From Pseudomonas veronii (GTDB lineage: Bacteria > Pseudomonadota > Gammaproteobacteria > Pseudomonadales > Pseudomonadaceae): DNA of 40,936 bases. Numbering within the stretch: the stretch's first letter is position 1; the number at the start of each line of letters is the position of its first letter. The notes beneath the pieces were generated by a model that saw nothing but the letters and a program-made list of their open reading frames with translations, ran no database searches and was not told where the DNA came from. Of this stretch, positions 1-8,807 are shown one piece after another. A program made the position numbers and the translations under genes. Location: contig NZ_JYLL01000044.1 in assembly GCF_001439695.1 (NCBI RefSeq), positions 1 through 40,936 on the forward strand. The letters are read 5' to 3'.

Positions 1-66
1 GATAACGCGGGCATCCTGGATGACCGCGTTGCCTGGGCGTTTTTCGCGAGCAAGCTCGCTCCTACA
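1..66. repeat. Truncated REPIN (GTAGGAGCGAGC type)
   Basis: The window opens inside a REP doublet. The right arm ends at 66 (TCGCGAGCAAGCTCGCTCC then TACA). The segment is nearly identical to 218-283, so it is the right part of a second copy of the REPIN at 184-283. Its left arm lies outside the window. Confidence 0.85.
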
Positions 67-134
67 GGTGCGGCGCCAGCGCTCGGGGCAGGGCTTTGCG
101 TTGCAACTGGCTCGCCACCAGGGTGTTCTTCAGC
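67..134 (-). pseudogene. Duplicated folD 3' tail
   Basis: Bases 1-134 match 218-351 with only two substitutions that I can see (at 72 and 128), at an offset of 217 bp. In the right-hand copy the part beyond the REPIN is the last codons of folD. The left-hand copy is therefore a detached piece of folD coding sequence of about 23 codons, with nothing upstream to express it. Similarity stops at 134/351, and 135-183 is unrelated. The simplest reading is a recent tandem duplication of REPIN plus gene end. Confidence 0.8.
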
Positions 135-183
135 CTGCGTGCCCATGAGTCGGGACCTGGCCGCCTACAACCCCTGAGAACCC

Positions 184-283
184 TGTAGGAGCGAGCTTGC
201 TCGCGAAGGTCGTTAACGATAACGCGGGCATCCTGGATGACCGCGTTGCCTGGGCGTTTTTCGCGAGCAAGCTCGCTCCTACA
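184..283. repeat. REPIN (GTAGGAGCGAGC type) overlapping the folD stop
   Basis: Two inverted REP arms, TGTAGGAGCGAGCTTGCTCG at the left and its reverse complement ending at 283, enclose a spacer of about 50 bp. The right arm overlaps the end of folD: the folD stop codon (complement of 279-281, CTA) is the TAG inside the conserved TGTAGGAGC end of the repeat. Confidence 0.9.
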
Positions 284-1196
284 GGTGCAGCGCCAGCGCT
301 CGGGGCAGGGCTTTGCGTTGCAACTGGCTCGCCACCAGGGTGTTTTTCAGCAGGTAGGCAATCGTCATCGGCCCCACACCACCCGGCACCGGCGTAATCG
401 CGCTGGCCACGGTGCGTGCGCTGGCGTAGTCCACATCGCCCACCAACCGCGTACCGGTCTCGGTGCTGATGCGGTTGATCCCCACATCGATCACCACCGC
501 GCCAGGCTTGAGCCAGCTGGCATCGATCAACTGCGGCCGACCGACCGCAGCGACGACGATATCGGCCAAGCGGCACAATGCCTGAGCATCGACGCTGCGC
601 GAATGCACCACGGTGACCGAGCAGTTGGCCTGCAACAGCAGGGTCGCCATCGGTTTGCCGACGATGTTCGAGCGGCCAATCACCACCGCGTGCAAGCCAC
701 TCAAATCGCCGCAGGTTTCATGCAGCAGGCGCATGCAGCCGCTGGGCGTGCAAGGCGTGAGCACCTCGATGCCTTGCACCAGGCCGCCGACGTTCTCACG
801 GTGGAAACCGTCCACGTCCTTGATCGGGTCAATCGCATGGATCACGGCCGCCTCGTCGATATGCGCCGGCAACGGCAACTGCACCAGCACGCCATTGACC
901 GAAACGTCGGCGTTCAACTGGGCCAGCAGATCGAGCACTTGCGCCTGGCTGGCGTCATCCGGCAGCCGGTATTCAAGGGAGCGAATCCCGACTTCCTTGG
1001 CCCGCAGCAGTTTGTTGCGCACATACACTTCGCTGGCCGGATCGTCGCCCACCAGCACGACAGCCAGGGCCGGGAAGATTTTTTGCGCGGCAAGCAGCAG
1101 GACCTCTTCGCGAACCTCGTCGAGAACCTGGGCAGAAATGGCCTTGCCGTCGATATCGCGGGCAAGGGAAGGGAGAGTGCTGGTCAAAAGCGTCAC
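279..1196 (-). CDS. folD: FolD: methylene-THF dehydrogenase / methenyl-THF cyclohydrolase
   Basis: This is a bifunctional cytosolic enzyme converting 5,10-methylene-THF to 10-formyl-THF. Visible FolD signatures are the Y-V-R-N-K segment with the catalytic lysine near residue 64, VQLPLP, the PSG turn after TPCT, GRSNIVGKP in the Rossmann half and TPVPGGVGP near the C-terminus. The predicted protein is 305 aa, somewhat longer than the usual 280-290 aa; the extra residues are at both ends. It is the last gene of the amine island, 63 bp after the permease, which suggests a second, pathway-dedicated FolD that oxidises the C1 units released by Tdm and Dmm. The C-terminal residues and stop codon fall in repeat-associated sequence, so the native C-terminus may have been altered. 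Confidence 0.95.
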   Translation of the reverse strand: MTLLTSTLPSLARDIDGKAISAQVLDEVREEVLLLAAQKIFPALAVVLVGDDPASEVYVRNKLLRAKEVGIRSLEYRLPDDASQAQVLDLLAQLNADVSVNGVLVQLPLPAHIDEAAVIHAIDPIKDVDGFHRENVGGLVQGIEVLTPCTPSGCMRLLHETCGDLSGLHAVVIGRSNIVGKPMATLLLQANCSVTVVHSRSVDAQALCRLADIVVAAVGRPQLIDASWLKPGAVVIDVGINRISTETGTRLVGDVDYASARTVASAITPVPGGVGPMTIAYLLKNTLVASQLQRKALPRALALHL

Positions 1197-1218
1197 CGTT
1201 GTCTGGAGAAATAGGGGC

Positions 1219-1240
1219 GCTGAGGGATAAATCCCTCAGC
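1219..1240 (-). terminator. Perfect hairpin between permease gene and folD
   Basis: GCTGAGGGAT (1219-1228) and ATCCCTCAGC (1231-1240) are perfect 10-base inverted arms around two bases (in practice a 9-bp stem with a 4-nt loop). On the minus strand it follows the permease stop. No T-run follows, so it may be a weak or Rho-assisted terminator, or an mRNA-stabilising stem that sets relative folD expression. Confidence 0.45.
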
Positions 1241-1259
1241 AATAGGCAGCCCAGGGCAT

Positions 1260-2939
1260 TCAGGCTACCAGTTGATGGCAGGCATACACCACCAGCACAC
1301 CGGCGATCAGTGTGGCGTAGGGCAGCCAGCCGGCGCGGCGTTGGCCGTCATCGGCCTGGATATACAAGTCACTGAGCATGGCCGCGGGGAAGCGGCCTTT
1401 GTCCTGCACATAGTGGCGGTAGCAGAACACCGGCAGGATCAACAGCGCCAGCAGCAAGCCGGTGACCAGCGTGCCTGCGCCCCAGATATCCGCACCCAGG
1501 CCCATGCACGCCAGGTTGACGAAGCTCAGCACGCCGCCGGCCGCCAGCAGCACGGTGGGGGCTTTGTACGGGCGCACCCAGTCGGGGCGGTCGAGGCGGT
1601 GGATCCAGCCGGCGTTGAGGTTGAGGAAGTTGAAAATGATGTAGCTGACGTTGGACGCCGCCAGCACGAACACATAGTCCGACATCAGCAACAACAGCAG
1701 GTTGAACGACAGGTCGGTCCACATCGCCGCCGTGGGCGCGCCGTGTTCGTTGGTGCGCCCCAGGTATTTGGGCAGCCAGCCGTCCACCGACGCCTGATAC
1801 AAGGTGCGCGACGAGCCGGACATCGAGGTCATGATCGCCAGCAACGTGGCGAGCACCAGCATGATCAGCACGATATTGGCGACCACCTTGCCGCCGCCGA
1901 TGCTGTCGGCCATCACCTGGCCAACGCCCATGCCGCTGTAGATCGCCGGCGACAGCAGGCCGCTGTACACCGCCGGAGTCACCACCGCGCCGCTGGCGTC
2001 GAGCACCGCCGGGGTCACCAGTTGGCCCAGCCCCAGGCTGCCTTGAAACGCCAGCGGCACCAGGGTGAACACCAGGATGCACAGCAGGCCGGCGTAGAAG
2101 ATCGCCTTGAAGGTGTCACGCTTGGGGTCCTTGAACTCGCGGGTGTAGCACACCGCCGTTTCGAACCCGTAGGTGGACCACGCGGCCATGAACAGCCCGC
2201 CGGCCATCAGCGACCAGCCGGACATATCCCACGGGCCGTCGATGACTTGCCCGGCTGCGTCATGGGCCAGCGGGTACAGCGGCAGGAAGTTGGCCTGGGT
2301 CGCGTCCCCGGTGAACAACGGCACCACGCCCACCAGCAACAGCGGGATCAGCGAGGTGACCCCGAGCACCAGCGTCAGGCGCGCCGAGCGCAGGATGCCG
2401 CCATGCTGCACGGCAAACACCGTGAGCAGAATCAACAGGCCAATGGCGAACGTCGCGTTGATGCGCAACGACAGACCGCTCTTGACCCAACCCAGGTCAA
2501 GCAGGGTCAGTTGCCAGGTGTTGATCAGCGCATCGGCGGGAAACAGCGCGGTGAGGATATACCCCGCCGCCAGCCCCGAGCCGATGGACAGCACCGGCGA
2601 CCAGGCCAGCCAGTTGCACCACACCGACACCGGTGCGATCAACTTGCTGTAGCGCACCCAGGCCACCGCGCCGTACACGGACGCGCCGCCGGACTTGTGC
2701 GGGAACAGCCCGGCGATCTCGGCATAGGTGAAGGCCTGGATAAACCCGAACAGGATCGACACGATCCACACGATCCAGGCCGGTTTGCCCACCGTGGCGG
2801 CAATCGCGCCGATGGAGAACAGCACCAGCGCGGGCACGCCACTGGCGACCCAGAATGCACCGCGCCAATCGATCTTGCGGTGCAGGCTGCCCACTGAGCT
2901 GGCAGCCTGCGGTACAGCCTCGAACGTCGTCGCTTCCAT
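1260..2939 (-). CDS. APC-superfamily amino acid/amine permease
   Basis: This 559-aa integral membrane protein has about 12-14 hydrophobic segments. It has the APC-family first helix (PALVLFSIGAIAATVG), a conserved segment YAEIAGLFPHKSGGASVY at the helix 2-3 region, and GFETAVCYTREFKDPKRD in the middle. The family exchanges or symports amino acids and amines. It lies between tdm and folD on the same strand, 88 bp after tdm, so uptake of a methylated amine, TMAO, or exchange of a pathway product is plausible; the sequence does not settle the substrate. Well-studied marine TMA/TMAO users take up TMAO by an ABC importer, so a secondary permease here would be a different solution. Confidence 0.85.
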   Translation of the reverse strand: MEATTFEAVPQAASSVGSLHRKIDWRGAFWVASGVPALVLFSIGAIAATVGKPAWIVWIVSILFGFIQAFTYAEIAGLFPHKSGGASVYGAVAWVRYSKLIAPVSVWCNWLAWSPVLSIGSGLAAGYILTALFPADALINTWQLTLLDLGWVKSGLSLRINATFAIGLLILLTVFAVQHGGILRSARLTLVLGVTSLIPLLLVGVVPLFTGDATQANFLPLYPLAHDAAGQVIDGPWDMSGWSLMAGGLFMAAWSTYGFETAVCYTREFKDPKRDTFKAIFYAGLLCILVFTLVPLAFQGSLGLGQLVTPAVLDASGAVVTPAVYSGLLSPAIYSGMGVGQVMADSIGGGKVVANIVLIMLVLATLLAIMTSMSGSSRTLYQASVDGWLPKYLGRTNEHGAPTAAMWTDLSFNLLLLLMSDYVFVLAASNVSYIIFNFLNLNAGWIHRLDRPDWVRPYKAPTVLLAAGGVLSFVNLACMGLGADIWGAGTLVTGLLLALLILPVFCYRHYVQDKGRFPAAMLSDLYIQADDGQRRAGWLPYATLIAGVLVVYACHQLVA

Positions 2940-3027
2940 CTTCGTATTCCCATGTCTGAGTAGCGGTTAAGAAGGGCAATCAAAGTGGGCAGTCAAAGTG
3001 GGGTGGCACACATCGGTATCGGGACGA

Positions 3028-5346
3028 TCAGCTACGCACGCGGCTCTTGTCCGGGTCATAGAAAATCGCTGCGCTGACCGTGGCGCTGATGCGCTTCTGT
3101 AGGCCATCGACTTTGCCAATCTCAAGCAGGGTGCCGGGCTCGGCGCAGCTCACGTCGACCCGGCACAGCGCGATATTGCTGGCCAGCAACGGTGAGCGGC
3201 AGGCGCTGGTGATGACGCCGACCTGGGCGCGGCCGTGGTACACCGGGTCGCCGTGGTGGGCCGCCTCGTTGCCGCCGAGGTGCAGACCGACCAGCTTGTG
3301 GCTGGGATGGGCGCTGCGCCGCAACAGGGCGTCGCGGCCGATAAAGTCATCGGTCTTGCTCTTGAGTGGCACGCTGAAGCCGATGCCGGCCTCGAACGGG
3401 TCGGTCTGGTCGCTGAACTCGTAGCCGGCAAAAATCAGCCCGGCTTCGATGCGCAACAGGTCCAGCGCTTCCAGGCCGAGGGGCACCAGGCCCAAGGGTT
3501 GGCCGAGTTGCCAGATGCGGTCCCACACCCGTTCGGCGTCTTCGGGCTGGCACCACACCTCAAAGCCCAGTTCGCCGGTGTAGCCGGTGCGCGAAATCAT
3601 CAACGGGCAGCCCTCGAAACCGTCCAGCCGGCCGACCAGGAAGCGGAACCAGCCGAGGCTGTCCACGCTCGGTTGGGTGGGCGGCGTCCAGACCATCTGC
3701 TTGAGCAGCTCGCGGCTGAGCGGCCCTTGCACCGCCAGGTTGTGAATCTGCTCGCTGGCGGACTTGACCCACACCTTCATCCCCAGTTTGTGGGCCTGCT
3801 CGCGCAGCCACACACCGGCGTAGTCTTCGCCGCAGATCCAGCGGAAGTTGTCCGGGCCCAGGCGCAGCAGGGTGCCGTCGTCGAGCATGCCGCCGTGTTC
3901 GTGGCACATCGCCGAATAGACCACTTGGCCCACCGCCAGGCGCCGCACGTCGCGGGTCAGGCAGTATTGCAACAGGGCTTCGGCGTCGGGGCCGATGATC
4001 TCGAATTTGCGCAGGGCGGTCAGGTCCATCACGGCCACGCGTTCGCGGCAGCCGAGGTATTCCTCGGTGGCGCCATAACCGTCGTAGCGCAACGGCAGCC
4101 ACCAGTTGCGGTAGTCGATGAAGCTGCCGGTGAGGGCGCTGGTGCGTGAGTGGAACGCGGTCTCACGGGTCAGTATCGGGTCGGCATCGGCCGTGGTTCG
4201 AGTGCTCATGGCGATGGAAAAACGCTCCTTCTCGCGGTAGATACGGACATGGATATCGGTCGGGTTCCAGCCATTGGCCGGGTCGATGTCATCCGGGCAC
4301 GAGGTACTGCCGCACACCAGCTCGGTCATGGCCCGCAGTAGTACGTAGTCGCCGGGCCGCGACCACGGCTCATCCAGGGTCATCTGCTGGTGTGCATCAA
4401 TGCCGGTGTTGAAGAAGAAATTGATCGCCGGCCAGCCGTTGCGCGCTTGCACGCCGTAGGGCGCGAGTACGCGGCTGAGGTTGTCGCTGCAGTTGTCGTG
4501 CCCGAAATAGCCATGGGATTCGTAGTAGCGCGCCGCGCAGGCCAGGGCGAAGGCGTCGTGGCGCCCGACGGTGTCCTGCACCACCTCCAGCATCGGCTGC
4601 ATCCGGCGGTCGAAAAACTTCGAGAACAGCCCCGGCGCCGGGTAGGCGCTGCCGTTCAGCGTGCGCGTCACGGTCTGGTCGAGGTCCAGCTCCACGCCGC
4701 GATCCAGGGCGCGGCGGTCGAGGGCGACGAAGTCCGAACACTGGCGGCCGGCGACGTCCAGCACCTGCACGTACTGGCCCTTGGCGACGCTGTAGCCGTG
4801 GGCCGTGCCCGCACGCACGGTGAACTCGTCCAGCACCTCGCCCAATGGCTCGGGCAGGGCAGGCACCAGCAGGGGCGACGGGTTGGCCCGTGTCACCAGC
4901 AGGCGCAGTTCGCTGGGCCGGTATTGCCGGTCGACGGAGGTGGGCCCGGCAGGAGCGGCGACGATCACCAGCAGGCGGTCATGGGCGACAAACTGCCGAG
5001 TGTGACCGGGCGGGCTGGCGTCGTCCCACAGCGCGGCGGCCAGGGGCAGTGCCTGCGCGTCGATGCCGCGCCGCTTGAGCGCCTGGCCGACACGCGGTGG
5101 CACGCGGCAGGCGCTCGAGCCGCTCAGCCCCCAGCTCGCCAGGGCGCTGCGGCCGCTGGCGTCGAGGGCCAGCAGTTCGCAGATTTGCCGGCCTTCGAGG
5201 TCGATCACCTGCAGGCCGTCGCCGGGCTGCAGGTCGACCAGGGTCACACCGCCGACGGCCACGCGGTAGCGTTCGAGGTTTGGCGCCCGGGCAAACAGCC
5301 CGGGTTCTCGCGGGTGGGAAACACGCGGAGCATTCATCATGGGCAC
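3028..5346 (-). CDS. tdm: Tdm: trimethylamine N-oxide demethylase (TMAO aldolase)
   Basis: Tdm splits TMAO into dimethylamine and formaldehyde. The 772-aa protein has the diagnostic two-part architecture: an N-terminal DUF1989-type domain (about 20-370) and a C-terminal GcvT-like tetrahydrofolate-binding domain (about 395-765, with SRTGYTGELGFEVW) that can capture the formaldehyde as methylene-THF. C270, C286 and C350 have the spacing of the three-cysteine zinc site I recall for Methylocella Tdm. The listed start is a GTG at 5346, 4 bases after the tmm stop; ATG codons at 5340 and 5337 are equally possible and change only three residues. Immediate proximity to tmm strongly supports the assignment over a dimethylglycine- or sarcosine-oxidase-related protein. 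Confidence 0.9.
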   Translation of the reverse strand: MPMMNAPRVSHPREPGLFARAPNLERYRVAVGGVTLVDLQPGDGLQVIDLEGRQICELLALDASGRSALASWGLSGSSACRVPPRVGQALKRRGIDAQALPLAAALWDDASPPGHTRQFVAHDRLLVIVAAPAGPTSVDRQYRPSELRLLVTRANPSPLLVPALPEPLGEVLDEFTVRAGTAHGYSVAKGQYVQVLDVAGRQCSDFVALDRRALDRGVELDLDQTVTRTLNGSAYPAPGLFSKFFDRRMQPMLEVVQDTVGRHDAFALACAARYYESHGYFGHDNCSDNLSRVLAPYGVQARNGWPAINFFFNTGIDAHQQMTLDEPWSRPGDYVLLRAMTELVCGSTSCPDDIDPANGWNPTDIHVRIYREKERFSIAMSTRTTADADPILTRETAFHSRTSALTGSFIDYRNWWLPLRYDGYGATEEYLGCRERVAVMDLTALRKFEIIGPDAEALLQYCLTRDVRRLAVGQVVYSAMCHEHGGMLDDGTLLRLGPDNFRWICGEDYAGVWLREQAHKLGMKVWVKSASEQIHNLAVQGPLSRELLKQMVWTPPTQPSVDSLGWFRFLVGRLDGFEGCPLMISRTGYTGELGFEVWCQPEDAERVWDRIWQLGQPLGLVPLGLEALDLLRIEAGLIFAGYEFSDQTDPFEAGIGFSVPLKSKTDDFIGRDALLRRSAHPSHKLVGLHLGGNEAAHHGDPVYHGRAQVGVITSACRSPLLASNIALCRVDVSCAEPGTLLEIGKVDGLQKRISATVSAAIFYDPDKSRVRS

Positions 5347-5350
5347 CCGC

Positions 5351-6718
5351 TCAGCCGACTGATTTGATGGGCGTCACGGGCTCGCCCAGGTACGCCGCCA
5401 TCGAGTCGTCCAGGGCCAGCAGCCACGGGGTGTGGTGCGGCGGCGACTGGGTGCCGGTCATCAGCGAGCGGTAGGACTTGTCGCGATAGCCCATGATGTT
5501 TTCGGCCTTGTCGTGCTTCCAGTGCAGAAAGGTCTCGTTGACGGCGGCGATGTCGAAATCCGGGTAGTCGGTGGCGTCCACCAGGTGCTGGATGTAGGCG
5601 CCCTGGAACTCGAACATCTGCTGATTGGTTTCCAGGGTCAGTTCCCGTGCCTGCCATTGTTGGCTGTCGGCGATCATCGCGGCCTGGCTGGGCAATGGGA
5701 TACGCCCCAGGATCACATCGCGGGCATACCAGGCCTGGGCGTCGAACATGTTGAACGAGTACCACTGGTCCTGCATGCCGAGGTAGATCAGCCGCGGGTT
5801 GGGTTCCCAGAACACGCCCTTGTAGAGGTTCATCGGCCACAGGCGGTTGTCGGTCCTGAGGCTCAGCTCATCCGGCAGGAACGGGAAGTGGTGCTTGTAG
5901 CCGGTACACAGGATCACCGCGTCGATGTGCTTGCTGCTGCCATCGGCAAAGAACGCACGGTTGTTTTCCAGGCGTTGCAGCAGCGGCTTTTCTTCCCAGT
6001 TGTCCGGCCACGCATAGCCCATGGGCGTGGTGCGGTAACAGCTGGTGATGCTGCGCGCGCCATATTTGTAGCATTGCGAGCCGATGTCCTCGGCCGAATA
6101 GCTGCTGCCGATGATCAGCAGGTCCTTGTCCTTGAATTCCAGCGCCTCGCGAAAGTCATGGGCATGCAGGATGCGCCCGGCGAACTGCTCGAAGCCTTCG
6201 AAGTACGGCACCTTGGGCGTGGAGAAGTGGCCGCAGGCGTTGATCACGTAGTCGAATTCTTCACAGGTCAAGGTGTCGTGGGTGTAGTCGTGGGCGTACA
6301 CGGTGAAGCGCTGGGTCTGTTCGTCGAAGGTGACCTGGCGCACCACATTGTTGAAGCGGATGTAGTCGCGCACGCCGGCCTTTTCCACCCGGCCCTTGAT
6401 GTAGTCCCACAACACTTCGCGGGGCGGATAGGAGGCGATGGGCCGGCCGAAATGTTCTTCAAAGGTGTAATCGGCGAACTCCAGGCATTCCTTGGGGCCG
6501 TTGGACCACAGGTAGCGGTACATGCTGCCATGCACCGGCTCGCCGTTTTCGTCCAGGCCGGTGCGCCAGGTGTAGTTCCACATGCCGCCCCAGTCCTGCT
6601 GTTTCTCGAAGCACACCAGTTCGGGAATGGCGGCGCCCTTGTCGCGGGCCGACTGGAAGGCGCGAAGTTGTGCCAGGCCGCATGGGCCGGCGCCGATGAT
6701 TGCTACACGTAGAGTCAT
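5351..6718 (-). CDS. tmm: Tmm: trimethylamine monooxygenase
   Basis: Tmm is a flavin-containing monooxygenase that uses NADPH and O2 to oxidise trimethylamine to TMAO in the cytosol. The protein is 455 aa, the usual Tmm length. It shows the FAD site GAGPCG at residues 9-14, the FMO fingerprint FAGRILHAHDF at 179-189 and the NADPH site GSSYSA at 204-209. Y207 matches the tyrosine described as mobile during catalysis in bacterial Tmm. It is followed at 4 bases by tdm, the next enzyme of the pathway, which distinguishes it from generic FMOs. Confidence 0.93.
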   Translation of the reverse strand: MTLRVAIIGAGPCGLAQLRAFQSARDKGAAIPELVCFEKQQDWGGMWNYTWRTGLDENGEPVHGSMYRYLWSNGPKECLEFADYTFEEHFGRPIASYPPREVLWDYIKGRVEKAGVRDYIRFNNVVRQVTFDEQTQRFTVYAHDYTHDTLTCEEFDYVINACGHFSTPKVPYFEGFEQFAGRILHAHDFREALEFKDKDLLIIGSSYSAEDIGSQCYKYGARSITSCYRTTPMGYAWPDNWEEKPLLQRLENNRAFFADGSSKHIDAVILCTGYKHHFPFLPDELSLRTDNRLWPMNLYKGVFWEPNPRLIYLGMQDQWYSFNMFDAQAWYARDVILGRIPLPSQAAMIADSQQWQARELTLETNQQMFEFQGAYIQHLVDATDYPDFDIAAVNETFLHWKHDKAENIMGYRDKSYRSLMTGTQSPPHHTPWLLALDDSMAAYLGEPVTPIKSVG

Positions 6719-6739
6719 GAGCGTGCCTCCTGAAGGGTT

Positions 6740-7606
6740 TCAGCGAAAGATCACTGTCTTGTCGTGGTTGATGAACACCCGGTGTTCCAGGTGGTATTTC
6801 AGGGCTTTGGAAAGGGCGACGGTTTCGGTGTCGCGGCCGATGGCGACCAGTGAATCGGGCAAGTGGGTATGGTCGACGCGCTGGATTTCCTGCTCGATGA
6901 TCGGGCCCTCGTCGAGGTCGCTGGTGACGTAGTGGGCGGTGGCGCCGATCAGCTTCACCCCCCGGTCATAGGCCTGGTGATACGGCTTGGCGCCCTTGAA
7001 ACCGGGCAGGAACGAGTGGTGGATGTTGATCGCCCGCCCCGACAGTTGCTGGCACAGGCCGTCGGACAGGATCTGCATGTAGCGCGCGAGCACTACCAGA
7101 TCGGTCTGGGTGTCTTCGACGATACGCATCAGTTCGGCTTCCTGGCCGGCCTTGGTGTCCTTGGTGATGGGCAGGTAGATGAAGCGGATGCCCTCACGCT
7201 CGGCCATCGCCCGCAGGTCCAGGTGGTTGGAGACCACGGCGGTGATGGTCATGTCCATTTCGCCTTTGCGGTGGCGGTAGAGCAGGTCGGTGAGGCAATG
7301 GTCGAACTTGCTGACCATCAGCAGCACGCGGGTCGGCTGGCGTGAGCTGAACAACTGCCACTGCATGTCGAAGCCGCCGGCGAGCTCGCCCAGGCCTTTG
7401 CGCAGGTCGCCGATATCACCGCTGACGCCCTTGTTGAAACGGAACACCGCGCGCATGAAAAACTGCCCGGTGAACTCGTCGTCGAATTGCGCCAACTCGC
7501 TGATGTAGCACTGCTGCCGGGCCAGGCAGGCGCTGATCGCGGCGACGATCCCGGACGCCGCCGGGCAGGTGATCTTGAGAATGTAATGTTCGCTTGAGGC
7601 GTCCAT
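6740..7606 (-). CDS. purU: PurU: formyltetrahydrofolate deformylase
   Basis: PurU hydrolyses 10-formyl-THF to formate and THF. The 288-aa protein has an N-terminal ACT domain (about 6-85, beginning YILKITCPAASGIVAAIS) and a C-terminal formyltransferase-fold domain with INIHHSFLPGF and the TSDLDEGPII segment that carry the Asn-His-Asp catalytic residues. In this operon it closes the C1 branch: methylene-THF made by Tdm and the GcvT-like protein goes through FolD to 10-formyl-THF and then to formate, regenerating THF. The gene starts 30 bp after the upstream GcvT-like gene stops and ends 21 bp before tmm. Confidence 0.93.
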   Translation of the reverse strand: MDASSEHYILKITCPAASGIVAAISACLARQQCYISELAQFDDEFTGQFFMRAVFRFNKGVSGDIGDLRKGLGELAGGFDMQWQLFSSRQPTRVLLMVSKFDHCLTDLLYRHRKGEMDMTITAVVSNHLDLRAMAEREGIRFIYLPITKDTKAGQEAELMRIVEDTQTDLVVLARYMQILSDGLCQQLSGRAINIHHSFLPGFKGAKPYHQAYDRGVKLIGATAHYVTSDLDEGPIIEQEIQRVDHTHLPDSLVAIGRDTETVALSKALKYHLEHRVFINHDKTVIFR

Positions 7607-7636
7607 CGAAGGCTCCTGAATGCGGTGAAGGAAGGC

Positions 7637-8767
7637 TCAGCCCTTGGCCGTGCGCTTGGTTTTTTGCGGGTCGTCGAAGGGCAGGGCGTGGGTGGTGGCG
7701 GTACCTTCGAAGCTGCCGCGCACCTGCAGCGCGATGCCGGGTGCGGCGCAGGCGACGCTCATGCGCGCGATGGCCATCGAGCGTTTGCTCAGGCGCGAAT
7801 ACATGCCGCAGGTGATCACGCCGACTTGCTGGTTGCCCTGCCACAAGGTGTCGCCAGCCTCGGCCGGACGCACGCCGTCGAGCAGCACGCCGGTGATCTT
7901 GAAGCGCTCCTGGCCGCGCAGGCGCAGGTGTTCCTCGGCGCCTCGGAACGCTTGTTTGCCGGGCGAAACCGTGAAGTCCAGGCCCATCTCCCACAGGGTG
8001 TCGCCGGCCTTCTGGTCGGCGAAGGGGTACATCTGCGAGTTGTCGTAGGGGAAAAACATCAGCGAGCTTTCCACTCGCAGCCAGTCCAGGGCGGTGAAGG
8101 CGCAGGGAATGATTCCCAGGCTCGCGCCCTGTTCGAGGATGCTGTCCCACAGGAACGGGGCGTCCGCGGCCTTGCAGAAAATCTCGTAGCCGCGCTCGCC
8201 GGTGTAGCCGGTGCGGGAGATCATCACCGGGCGCTCGAACAGGCGCGTTTGCAGGTGATGGAAGTACGGCAGCTGGCGGATGCCAGGCACGTGCTCGGCG
8301 AGAAAATCCACCGCCAGCGGGCCTTGCAGCGACAGGTCGTGCAGATCGTCGTCGAACAGCACCGCCACTTGCCGGCCCTGGGCCGAGCGCACCAGCATTT
8401 CATGCCCGGTGCCGGCGCCATGCACGACCATGAACGCATTGGGCCCGGTGCGGTAGACGATGCAGTCATCGACGAATTTGCCGTCCTCGTCGAGCATCGA
8501 CGCATACACCGATTTGCCGGGATAGAGCTTGGCGATGTCGCGGGTGGTGGCCCACTGCAACAGGCTTTCGGCGTGCGGGCCGACGTAGTGGACTTTTTTC
8601 AGGCCCGATACATCCATCAGGCCGGCGCGGGTGCGGATCGCTTCGTGGTGGTCGGCCAGCGCGCTGCTGTAGGTCCAGGCGGTGCCCATGCCGTTCCAGT
8701 CTTCGAGGTTCGAGCCGAGCGCGCGGTGCCGCTCGGCCAATGCAGAAATACGCCAGGAGTGGGTCAT
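7637..8767 (-). CDS. GcvT-like THF-dependent subunit of dimethylamine monooxygenase
   Basis: This 376-aa aminomethyltransferase-family protein has the folate-binding segment SRTGYTGERGYEIF, a conserved acidic segment (GKFVDDCIVYR) at the position of the GcvT catalytic aspartate, and a C-terminal barrel (VGVITCGMYS). No gcvH, gcvP or lpd is near, so a glycine-cleavage role is unlikely. In dimethylamine monooxygenase / HODM clusters a subunit of this family transfers the released formaldehyde to tetrahydrofolate. It lies 40 bp downstream of the heme subunit gene and 30 bp before purU. It probably corresponds to the fourth (D or delta) subunit; lettering differs between organisms, so I give no symbol. 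Confidence 0.85.
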   Translation of the reverse strand: MTHSWRISALAERHRALGSNLEDWNGMGTAWTYSSALADHHEAIRTRAGLMDVSGLKKVHYVGPHAESLLQWATTRDIAKLYPGKSVYASMLDEDGKFVDDCIVYRTGPNAFMVVHGAGTGHEMLVRSAQGRQVAVLFDDDLHDLSLQGPLAVDFLAEHVPGIRQLPYFHHLQTRLFERPVMISRTGYTGERGYEIFCKAADAPFLWDSILEQGASLGIIPCAFTALDWLRVESSLMFFPYDNSQMYPFADQKAGDTLWEMGLDFTVSPGKQAFRGAEEHLRLRGQERFKITGVLLDGVRPAEAGDTLWQGNQQVGVITCGMYSRLSKRSMAIARMSVACAAPGIALQVRGSFEGTATTHALPFDDPQKTKRTAKG

Positions 8768-8807
8768 GTGAGATTCCTTGCTGTGAAAAAGAGCACCGGG
8801 AAATGGT

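Noticed and set aside
3028..8767. Glycine cleavage or sarcosine/dimethylglycine oxidase genes
   Set aside because: The two GcvT-like proteins lack gcvH/gcvP/sox partners, and one carries the DUF1989 half typical of Tdm next to tmm.
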